A DNA stretch of 10,371 bases from UBA1275 sp038124025 (GTDB taxonomy: Bacteria; Bacteroidota; Rhodothermia; Balneolales; Balneolaceae). Positions 1-5,351 of this stretch are shown piece after piece; the stretch's first letter is position 1; the number at the start of each line of letters is the position of its first letter. The DNA lies in contig JAYPBC010000044.1 in the NCBI GenBank assembly GCA_038124025.1, positions 1-10,371 on the forward strand. The letters run 5' to 3'. The position numbers and the translations under genes are program-made. Below the pieces are notes generated by a model that worked only from the letters and a program-made list of their open reading frames with translations, did no database searches and had not been told where the DNA came from.

Positions 1-132
1 AATATAGGCTTTTTTAACCGAAGGTTCAATTCCCACCTCAGGACTATATCGTGATGTTCATTGGCACTGCTGATATACATCTATGAAGCGCATTTTGATC
101 TGATTTACGCCTCCAGTGATCGCGTTAGTATT

Positions 133-150
133 GTTCGGAATATTCCGAAC
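133..150. repeat. 18-bp perfect palindrome
   Basis: GTTCGGAATATTCCGAAC reads the same on both strands over all 18 bases, and the flanking bases (T132 and G151) do not extend it. It lies in the gene-poor upstream stretch about 340 bp before the regulator gene. It could be an operator for a dimeric regulator or part of a dispersed repeat. No T-tract follows, so it is not an intrinsic terminator. The symmetry is certain and the role is unknown. Confidence 0.6.
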
Positions 151-248
151 GCACGTTTGGAACCACGAATAATTCTAAAACCTCAATGTTTTTAGTATTT
201 TCGTTATAGAATCAAAATAGAAATTCGATCTCAAAGTAAAGAAAGGTA

Positions 249-383
249 ATGGATTCGGCCGCCAGACTCTGCGGGGCAGACCTCTCTGGTAAGCAGTTTC
301 ATTATTTTATGGTATATGATAAAATTTCTCCTGATGGCGCTTTTAACAGTGCTAAAGCGAAAGATTTAATAAGTATGCTGTAA
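249..383 (+). CDS. Short unrecognised ORF (44 aa), possibly a gene remnant
   Basis: An ATG at 249 opens a 44-codon frame ending in TAA at 381-383. The translation starts MDSAARLCGADL and ends AKAKDLISML. I do not recognise it. An A/G-rich AAAGAAAGG lies just upstream, but its GG ends only 2 nt before the ATG, closer than a functional Shine-Dalgarno normally is. The first 15 codons are GC-rich and the rest AT-rich, which would fit a fusion of unrelated pieces or a decayed gene end. It has no obvious link to copper. It may be a chance ORF. Confidence 0.2.
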   Translation: MDSAARLCGADLSGKQFHYFMVYDKISPDGAFNSAKAKDLISML

Positions 384-493
384 TTGATCAGAGGTATAGA
401 AACATATAAAGTACATGGCAATAATAAAAAAGCAAGCTAAAAGCGAATTGGAATAAAATCTCAAGACTTTTTGAAGAATTCGAATAAATATTT

Positions 494-1066
494 GTGAAAC
501 ACCAAGAGCTCCTTCATATTAAAAACATGGTCTGCCCTCGCTGCATAATGGCAGTTACGGCAGTACTGAATAAGGTTCAAATCGAATACCAAGATGTTCA
601 CCTTGGCGAAGTAATCCTAGCAAAACCCGCTGAGGATGAGAAAATTGAATTATTGAAAATTGAATTGGAATCAATTGGTTTCGATTTGCTAGAGCGTGGG
701 AAGTCATCGGTAATTTCCAAAATTAAAACCCTAATCGTAGAACAGATCCACCACAGCAAAGAACCGTTGAAAGAGAATTTCTCAACTTTCCTTTCAGAAA
801 AACTACACCATGAGTACTCGTACCTGAGCCGCCTTTTTTCATCGGTGGAAGGCATCACCATTGAAAAGTATATTGCCCGGCAAAAAATAGAAAAGGTGAA
901 GGAGCTGCTCTTTTACGATGAATTGTCTTTGTCGGAAATTGCCTTTCAAATGGATTACAGCAGTGCGGCCTACCTTTCCACCCAGTTCAAAAAGGAAACC
1001 GGGATGACACCAACACAATTCAAGAATATGCACCAGCCCGGTCACCGCCATTTGGATAGTATCTAA
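494..1066 (+). CDS. HMA-AraC fusion: copper-responsive transcriptional regulator
   Basis: A predicted cytoplasmic DNA-binding regulator of 190 aa. Residues 1-70 resemble a heavy-metal-associated (HMA) fold, with a metal-site motif MVCPRC whose cysteines are Cys14 and Cys17, and a closing ESIGF segment near 59-63 like the end of HMA domains. Residues about 92-178 are an AraC/XylS-type domain: the first helix-turn-helix spans about 96-119, the second about 144-167 (LSLSEIAFQMDYSS), and the family tail signature MTPTQFK is at 171-177. The normal AraC sugar-binding arm is absent. The start is GTG at 494; the frame is closed by TAA at 485-487, and the next internal ATG (Met12) would leave no first HMA strand. 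It lies directly upstream of copA, with a candidate binding site 1 bp after its stop codon. Cu(I) sensing through CxxC is inferred from the HMA family and from the neighbours; other soft metals are possible. Confidence 0.88.
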   Translation: MKHQELLHIKNMVCPRCIMAVTAVLNKVQIEYQDVHLGEVILAKPAEDEKIELLKIELESIGFDLLERGKSSVISKIKTLIVEQIHHSKEPLKENFSTFLSEKLHHEYSYLSRLFSSVEGITIEKYIARQKIEKVKELLFYDELSLSEIAFQMDYSSAAYLSTQFKKETGMTPTQFKNMHQPGHRHLDSI

Positions 1067-1067
1067 G

Positions 1068-1108
1068 GCAAAATCTTGAAAAAGAACCTCAAAATACTGT
1101 AACGTTTT
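1068..1108 (+). promoter_or_regulatory. Candidate AraC-type operator upstream of copA (copy 1)
   Basis: This 41-bp element matches the one at 4457-4497 at 32 positions without gaps. It holds two direct-repeat half-sites, CAAAATCTTGAAA from 1069 and CAAAATACTGTAA from 1090, whose first bases are 21 bp apart, or two helical turns. That is the usual geometry for an AraC-type protein binding tandem sites on one DNA face. It starts 1 bp after the regulator stop codon and ends 16 bp before a -7-like box. The repeat is seen directly. Binding by the adjacent HMA-AraC protein is inference. Confidence 0.6.
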
Positions 1109-1124
1109 AAAAAGCGGTTCCTGT

Positions 1125-1132
1125 GACATTTG
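1125..1132 (+). promoter_or_regulatory. Candidate -7 promoter box for copA
   Basis: GACATTTG approximates the Bacteroidota -7 consensus TAnnTTTG, with the first base off. It sits 57 bp from the start of the operator at 1068, exactly the distance found at the small HMA gene, where the box is a perfect match. No clear -33 TTTG is visible, as expected if an activator replaces it. Transcription would begin near 1137, which excludes the in-frame TTG at 1130 as the copA start and favours ATG at 1154 or 1160. Confidence 0.4.
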
Positions 1133-1153
1133 TATCATAGAAATAAAGATTTC

Positions 1154-3397
1154 ATGACTATGAGTACAATTGTTGCACCTGATAAAAAATTAAAGAAAGA
1201 ATCATTTCCCGTAACTGGCATGACCTGTGCCGCCTGTGCGGGAAGTGTAGAATCTATTTTATCCCATACCGAAGGGGTAAAAAATGCTAGTGTCAATTTC
1301 GCTTCCAACTCGGTATTGGTGGAATATGATCCTTCTATCTCTTCGGGTGATTTGCAAAACGCTCTGCGAAGTGTAGGCTATGATCTCATCATTGATGCCG
1401 AAGACCCTTCCCAGGCCCAGGAGGAATTGCAGCGTCAGCATTACCTGGACGTGCGCAGCCGCACGATTTGGTCAGCTATTCTTACCCTTCCGGTCTTTAT
1501 TCTGGGCATGTTTTACATGGAATGGACGCCTGGTAGATGGATTTCACTGGCATTCAGCATCCCAATTCTTTTCTATTTTGGCCGTAGTTTCTACATCAAT
1601 GCCTGCAAGCAGGCAAAGCACGGCAAAGCCAACATGGATACCCTGGTGGCCCTGAGCACGGGTATTGCCTTTTTGTTTAGTTTATTTAATACGCTGTTTC
1701 CCGATTTCTGGCACGCCCGGGGCATTCACCCGCATGTTTACTACGAGGCGGCTACCGTGATTATCACCTTCATTTCTTTGGGCAAGCTCCTTGAGGAAAA
1801 AGCCAAGTCCAACACTTCATCGGCCATTAAAAAACTAATGGGTTTGCAACCTAAAACCCTGAAAGCAATAGTCGATGGAGAAGAGCAGGAAATTCCTATT
1901 TCGTCCGTACATCAAGGTTATACGATTATAGTACGTCCTGGTGAGAAAATTCCGGTGGATGGTGAAGTTTCAGAAGGCAGCTCTTATGTTGATGAAAGCA
2001 TGATCACAGGTGAGCCGGTACCAGTAGCCAAGACCAAAGGCGAAAAAGTATTTGCCGGTACTGTCAATCAAAAAGGCAGTTTTCAATTTACTGCGGAAAA
2101 AGTAGGTGGGGAAACCCTCCTTTCGCAAATCATTAAAATGGTACAAGAAGCTCAGGGCAGCAAAGCCCCGGTGCAAAAATTGGTAGATAAAATTGCAGGA
2201 ATCTTCGTGCCAGTGGTAATGTCCATTTCGATTTTAACCTTCATCGTCTGGTTGTTTGCAGGAGGGGATGATGCTTTTACGCATGCCCTACTTACATCAG
2301 TTGCGGTATTGGTAATCGCCTGTCCGTGTGCTTTGGGTCTGGCCACTCCTACTGCCATCATGGTGGGTGTAGGCAAAGGAGCGGAAAACAACATCCTCAT
2401 CAAGGATGCCGAAAGCCTGGAACTGGGGCACAAGGTCAACGCGGTGGTATTGGACAAAACCGGAACCATTACGGATGGTAAGCCAACAGTGTCCAACCTG
2501 TTTTGGTCCCAGCAGGCTACTGAAAATTACCACGCGTCCATACTGCTTGCATTAGAAGCTCAATCAGAACATCCTTTAGCCGATGCAGTGGTGAGGAAAC
2601 TCAAAGAAGAAGGTGTAAAACCGGAGGCTTTGAAAGACTTTGACAGCATTACCGGAAAAGGGGTAAAAGCAGCCGATGCTTCAGGGAAATATTTTTTCAT
2701 CGGTAATGCCAAATTGATGGCTGAAAACCGAGTAAACATCCCACAAGAAATTCAACAAAAAGCAAGTAAGTGGCAGGAAGCAGCCAAAACGGTGGTATTC
2801 TTCTCGAATGAAAAAGAAGTACTGGCGGTATTGGCTATAGCCGATAAGATCAAATCCACTTCAAATTCAGCCATTGAAAAACTCAAGAAAAAGGGTGTTG
2901 AAGTTTATATGCTCACCGGTGATAACAATCAAACTGCAAAGGCGGTAGCTAAAGAGGTGGGATTGACCGACTTTAAAGGTGAAGTATTGCCAGCTGACAA
3001 AGCGGATTTTGTGAAGGAACTACAATCCCGAGGAAAAGTAGTGGCGATGGTCGGTGACGGCATCAACGACAGCCACGCCCTGGCACAGGCTGACGTGAGT
3101 ATTGCTATGGGGCACGGCTCGGACATTGCAATGGATGTGGCCAAAATGACCCTGATTACGTCCGATTTGGAGTCTATTCCCAAAGCCCTGAAACTATCCT
3201 CCAAAACCGTGAAGGGCATCCGTCAGAATCTCTTTTGGGCGTTTATTTACAATGTGATTGGTATTCCGATAGCGGCTGGCTTATTGTACCCGATTAATGG
3301 ATTCCTATTGGATCCTATGATTGCCGGAGCTGCCATGGCCTTAAGCTCGGTATCGGTGGTGGCCAATAGTTTACGATTAAAAACCAGTAAGCTATAA
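1154..3397 (+). CDS. copA: Cu(I)-exporting P1B-1-type ATPase CopA
   Basis: An inner-membrane pump that uses ATP to move Cu(I) from cytoplasm to periplasm; 747 aa from ATG 1154. One N-terminal HMA domain (about 18-82) carries GMTCAAC with Cys25 and Cys28. Then come four membrane helices (about 105-215), the actuator domain with TGE at 285-287, and the transport motif CPC at 390-392 in helix 6. The phosphorylated Asp434 is in DKTGT, His473-Pro474 lie in SEHPLAD, and GDGIND is at 634-639. The last two helices carry Tyr699-Asn700 and Met728...Ser732, the Cu(I)-specific P1B-1 signature. The frame extends back to a TTG at 1130, but that overlaps the likely promoter; ATG 1160 is an alternative start. 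The gene is intact and has a single HMA domain. The reductase gene begins 5 bp after its stop, implying co-transcription. Confidence 0.96.
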   Translation: MTMSTIVAPDKKLKKESFPVTGMTCAACAGSVESILSHTEGVKNASVNFASNSVLVEYDPSISSGDLQNALRSVGYDLIIDAEDPSQAQEELQRQHYLDVRSRTIWSAILTLPVFILGMFYMEWTPGRWISLAFSIPILFYFGRSFYINACKQAKHGKANMDTLVALSTGIAFLFSLFNTLFPDFWHARGIHPHVYYEAATVIITFISLGKLLEEKAKSNTSSAIKKLMGLQPKTLKAIVDGEEQEIPISSVHQGYTIIVRPGEKIPVDGEVSEGSSYVDESMITGEPVPVAKTKGEKVFAGTVNQKGSFQFTAEKVGGETLLSQIIKMVQEAQGSKAPVQKLVDKIAGIFVPVVMSISILTFIVWLFAGGDDAFTHALLTSVAVLVIACPCALGLATPTAIMVGVGKGAENNILIKDAESLELGHKVNAVVLDKTGTITDGKPTVSNLFWSQQATENYHASILLALEAQSEHPLADAVVRKLKEEGVKPEALKDFDSITGKGVKAADASGKYFFIGNAKLMAENRVNIPQEIQQKASKWQEAAKTVVFFSNEKEVLAVLAIADKIKSTSNSAIEKLKKKGVEVYMLTGDNNQTAKAVAKEVGLTDFKGEVLPADKADFVKELQSRGKVVAMVGDGINDSHALAQADVSIAMGHGSDIAMDVAKMTLITSDLESIPKALKLSSKTVKGIRQNLFWAFIYNVIGIPIAAGLLYPINGFLLDPMIAGAAMALSSVSVVANSLRLKTSKL

Positions 3398-3402
3398 GGG
3401 TA

Positions 3403-4455
3403 ATGGAAAGAATCAAGGTAACAGTACGAGAGGTCATTGCCGAAACACCGGACACTTTTTCGCTGGTGTTGGAAAATCATCCGGGGTTAGATGGCTATAA
3501 AGCAGGACAATTTATTAATGTTCATTGCAAGGTTGATGGTGAAGAAACCCAACGGTCCTATTCATTTTCCACTTCCCCATTGATAGACCCTTACCCGGTT
3601 CTCACGATTAAAAGAGTACCACGGGGCAAGGTTTCCAATCACCTGTATAAGACTAGAAGAGGCGGAGACACCCTGGCAATTAGTGAGCCTCTGGGAAGGT
3701 TCGTGCTGGATGAAGAAGCACTGAATGGTCAAATACTTTTAATTGCCGGGGGAAGCGGGATAACCCCCATATTCGGCTTGTTGAAAGAGGGCTTGGAGCA
3801 ATCTTCCGAAACACAATTTACCCTGGTCTATGCTAATCGTAATGAAGACATCATTTTCCAAAAGGCATTGGATGCACTGCTTCAAAAGCACCAAAGCCGA
3901 CTGGACATTCATTACTTTTTAGAAGAAGGTAACCTGGTGGATACACCAGCGAGTGTACATAAAGGCCGAACATCATTAGAATTTTTGGTAGAGCTTTTAA
4001 AAGAATTGGATATGCCACTCAATGATGTAACCGCCTATGTCTGTGGGCCGGAGGGGTTGATGATTCAATGCCTGACCTGGCTAGAAAAGTTGGGGCTGTC
4101 ACAAGGGAAGATTCGTACCGAATATTTTACTTCCTCTGGATCCATCTTACAGGATCGCGCGCTTGAAAAGGTCACAACATCCGAAGTAAAACTGCTCAAT
4201 CTCAAAGGAAAAGAGCAAAGGCTGGCTGTCCCTCAGAACATCGATATTCTATCTGAATTCTTGGGGCAAGGCTATAAGTTGCCCCACTCCTGCCGGGAGG
4301 CGATGTGCGGAAGCTGTGCCGCCAAACTGGTGGAAGGACAAGTTGAAATGAAAGAAAACTATGCCCTTAATGATGCTAAACTCGGAGAAGGCTATGTCTT
4401 GCTTTGCCAGAGTACTCCGGTAAGTGACAGGGTGATATTAGAATATGTTCGTTGA
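3403..4455 (+). CDS. FAD/NAD(P)H-dependent reductase with C-terminal 2Fe-2S domain
   Basis: A soluble electron-transfer protein of 350 aa with the PaaE / phenol-hydroxylase-reductase layout: an FAD-binding barrel, an NAD(P)H domain, and a plant-type ferredoxin at the C-terminus. RSYS at 51-54 is the flavin-binding motif. GGSGITP at 116-122 and CGPEG at 214-218 are the nucleotide-domain motifs of the ferredoxin-NADP reductase family. Cys297, Cys302, Cys305 and Cys335 (C-x4-C-x2-C-x29-C) ligate the 2Fe-2S cluster. There is no signal peptide, so it should be cytoplasmic. ATG 3403 follows the copA stop by 5 bp behind TAAGGG, so translation is probably coupled. No oxygenase or phenylacetate gene is nearby, so a catabolic role has no support here. 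Cupric or thiol reduction in copper handling is possible but is inference only; the natural electron acceptor cannot be read from sequence. Confidence 0.88.
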   Translation: MERIKVTVREVIAETPDTFSLVLENHPGLDGYKAGQFINVHCKVDGEETQRSYSFSTSPLIDPYPVLTIKRVPRGKVSNHLYKTRRGGDTLAISEPLGRFVLDEEALNGQILLIAGGSGITPIFGLLKEGLEQSSETQFTLVYANRNEDIIFQKALDALLQKHQSRLDIHYFLEEGNLVDTPASVHKGRTSLEFLVELLKELDMPLNDVTAYVCGPEGLMIQCLTWLEKLGLSQGKIRTEYFTSSGSILQDRALEKVTTSEVKLLNLKGKEQRLAVPQNIDILSEFLGQGYKLPHSCREAMCGSCAAKLVEGQVEMKENYALNDAKLGEGYVLLCQSTPVSDRVILEYVR

Positions 4456-4456
4456 A

Positions 4457-4497
4457 GCAAAATCTTGTAAACCAAAGTCAAAATCCTATAATGCTTT
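4457..4497 (+). promoter_or_regulatory. Candidate AraC-type operator upstream of the small HMA gene (copy 2)
   Basis: This is the second copy of the 41-bp element found before copA. Its half-sites are CAAAATCTTGTAA from 4458 and CAAAATCCTATAA from 4479, again 21 bp apart. It begins 1 bp after the reductase stop codon, just as copy 1 begins 1 bp after the regulator stop. Its presence inside an otherwise continuous gene series suggests a second, copper-inducible start point that boosts the chaperone-like gene independently of the copA transcript. The regulator assignment is inference. Confidence 0.6.
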
Positions 4498-4513
4498 CAG
4501 CTTTGTTGAAATT

Positions 4514-4521
4514 TAATTTTG
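4514..4521 (+). promoter_or_regulatory. -7 promoter box for the small HMA gene
   Basis: TAATTTTG followed by C is a perfect match to the Bacteroidota -7 consensus TAnnTTTG. It starts 57 bp after the start of the operator, the same geometry as at copA. No convincing -33 TTTG lies about 19 bp upstream; the operator covers that side instead, as at activator-dependent promoters. Transcription would begin near 4526, giving a leader of about 28 nt to ATG 4554. Confidence 0.5.
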
Positions 4522-4553
4522 CAATGTAATTGATCAAAATAAATATTCGATAT

Positions 4554-4763
4554 ATGGAACAATTGAAGTTCAAAACCAGCATTAAGTGCACTGGATGTCT
4601 AGATAAAGTAACCCCACAACTCAACAATACCCATGGTATTGAAAACTGGGAGGTGGATTTGAAAAATCCGGATAAAGTACTTACCGTAAACGCTCAAAAT
4701 GCATCAGAAGAAGATGTGGTCAAAGCGGTGAAAAAAGTAGGATTTGAGATTGAGAGAATTTAA
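4554..4763 (+). CDS. Small HMA-domain protein, CopZ-like copper chaperone
   Basis: A 69-aa cytoplasmic protein that is a single HMA domain, the size of Cu(I) chaperones that load CopA-type ATPases. The metal site near the N-terminus is IKCTGC, with Cys13 and Cys16. The conserved Met of the usual MxCxxC is Ile here, a substitution that does not remove the metal thiols. The C-terminal VKKVGFEIERI matches the last strand of HMA domains. The frame extends upstream to a TTG at 4530, but ATG 4554 gives the normal family length and leaves room for a leader after the promoter box. The gene has its own operator and promoter and ends in a strong intrinsic terminator 13 bp downstream, so it can be expressed as a short, abundant message. 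It could alternatively scavenge copper rather than deliver it. Confidence 0.88.
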   Translation: MEQLKFKTSIKCTGCLDKVTPQLNNTHGIENWEVDLKNPDKVLTVNAQNASEEDVVKAVKKVGFEIERI

Positions 4764-4776
4764 ACTGAAATTCGGC

Positions 4777-4808
4777 AAGGGGGATTCTATTTTACGAGAA
4801 TCCCCTTT
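4777..4808 (+). terminator. Intrinsic (Rho-independent) terminator after the small HMA gene
   Basis: A 12-bp hairpin stem, AAGGGGGATTCT pairing with AGAATCCCCTTT with a single G-U pair, encloses an 8-nt loop (4789-4796). A U-rich tail (TTTGTTTTGTT) follows. It begins 13 bp after the stop codon at 4763 and separates the copA-reductase-chaperone block from the efflux-pump block. Confidence 0.88.
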
Positions 4809-4815
4809 GTTTTGT

Positions 4816-4824
4816 TATCTTTAC
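4816..4824 (+). promoter_or_regulatory. Candidate -7 box for the HYC_CC_PP-cusA block
   Basis: TATCTTTAC closely resembles the Bacteroidota TAnnTTTG box (last G replaced by A) and lies in the tail of the terminator. The expected transcription start, about 5-7 nt downstream, coincides with the GTG at 4830, so the message may be leaderless. No clear -33 element is seen, and neither half-site of the 41-bp operator occurs here. Confidence 0.35.
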
Positions 4825-4829
4825 GACTC

Positions 4830-5249
4830 GTGAAAAAAGTCATTTCCATATCGCTTGCATTACTCATGTTGGTCTCCAACGTGGGTTTTACCCTGAACAC
4901 CCATTTTTGTGGTGGTGAGGCGGTAGAGACTTCTTTTTCAATCGGGCTTCATAATCCAGATTGTGGTATGCCCGACATGGATAGAGAGTGCGAATCCATT
5001 CCATCCAAACAGAAGCAAATAAAGCAGAAGCCTTGCTGCGAAAATCAACATCAGTTATTGCAGTTGGATGAAAACGCAGATGTACAAATCACATCTATTG
5101 AAGTTAACCCTGTTTTCTTTGTTGCATTCATCCATTCGTTTGTTCAGCCGATTCTGTTCGCTGGTCAATCTCTTGTTCATAACACCTATCACTCTCCTCC
5201 CATTGCTGATAAGGACATTCAAGTCCTTTTTCAGACGTTTTTGATTTAA
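4830..5249 (+). CDS. HYC_CC_PP-type secreted protein of a metal-efflux operon
   Basis: A 139-aa exported protein. Residues 1-22 form a signal peptide (VKK, then a hydrophobic stretch). The three marks of the family are present in variant or exact form: His25-Phe26-Cys27 (HFC for HYC), Cys69-Cys70, and Pro123-Pro124 in HSPP, followed by a DxxIQVLFQTFLI tail. Further Cys at 45 and 54 and several His and Met residues make a soft-metal binding role plausible. A hydrophobic patch (about 95-116) might touch the membrane. There is no lipobox cysteine. The start is GTG 4830; the in-frame TTG at 4812 lies inside the terminator tail and the candidate promoter. It precedes the cusA-like gene by 102 bp and is probably transcribed with it. 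The molecular function of the family is, as far as I know, not established. Confidence 0.8.
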   Translation: MKKVISISLALLMLVSNVGFTLNTHFCGGEAVETSFSIGLHNPDCGMPDMDRECESIPSKQKQIKQKPCCENQHQLLQLDENADVQITSIEVNPVFFVAFIHSFVQPILFAGQSLVHNTYHSPPIADKDIQVLFQTFLI

Positions 5250-5296
5250 GCCATATACTACATTTATGTTCCTTGTCCTGTGACTCTGGAGCATAG

Positions 5297-5335
5297 TGGC
5301 ATTTATTGCCATTGAACAATCTATTTCTGTTCAAT
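5297..5335 (+). repeat. Two adjacent short inverted repeats in the cusA leader
   Basis: TGGCA-TTTAT-TGCCA (5297-5311) is followed at once by ATTGAACA and TGTTCAAT (5311-5318 and 5328-5335), perfect 8-bp arms around a 9-nt loop. The second ends 16 bp before the cusA ATG. They lie in the 102-bp gap between the HYC_CC_PP gene and cusA. They could form mRNA hairpins that affect cusA translation or stability, or the larger one could be a dimer-binding site. No T-tract follows, so termination is unlikely. The function is inferred only from position. Confidence 0.5.
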
Positions 5336-5351
5336 CAAACTCAAATGTATT

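Larger units (their letters stand above)
1..493. other. Non-coding stretch upstream of the copper locus
   Basis: I see no convincing gene here. The reading frames are short and broken on both strands. A stop-to-stop frame on the + strand (about 55-192) has no ATG, and its mirror on the - strand is also open only briefly; I recognise neither translation. The stretch contains the 18-bp palindrome at 133-150 and a 44-codon ORF at 249-383. A locally GC-rich patch (about 255-292) contrasts with the AT-rich surroundings, which may mark a junction or a decayed gene, but this is inference. The regulator's promoter should lie in the last 100 or so bases, yet I could not identify a good TAnnTTTG box at a sensible distance. 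Confidence 0.5.

Noticed and set aside
20..36. A tRNA T-loop-like string (GGTTCAATTCC) suggesting the 3' end of a tRNA gene
   Set aside because: Only three of the five T-stem pairs form, the acceptor part is not identifiable, and the other arms would lie outside the window.
455..475. A possible third copy of the operator half-site upstream of the regulator gene (AAAATCT followed by CAAGA)
   Set aside because: Only about seven bases match, the downstream half of the site is wrong, and no partner half-site lies 21 bp away on either side.
487..494. AATATTTG as a -7 box for the regulator gene
   Set aside because: It overlaps the GTG start codon and lacks the TA at the required position, so transcription from it would begin inside the coding region.
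1130..1153. TTG at 1130 as the copA start codon
   Set aside because: It overlaps the candidate -7 box, and the extra eight residues add nothing to the HMA domain; ATG 1154 or 1160 is more plausible.
2152..3219. Several antisense open frames of 70-115 codons inside copA, with similar ones inside cusA
   Set aside because: They are shadows of strongly supported genes, and their translations show no recognisable domain.
4530..4553. TTG at 4530 as the start of the small HMA gene
   Set aside because: It lies about 4 nt after the predicted transcription start, and ATG 4554 gives the normal length for a single HMA domain.
4812..4829. TTG at 4812 as the start of the HYC_CC_PP-type gene
   Set aside because: It falls in the terminator tail and across the promoter-like box; GTG 4830 opens directly into a normal signal peptide (VKK plus hydrophobic core).
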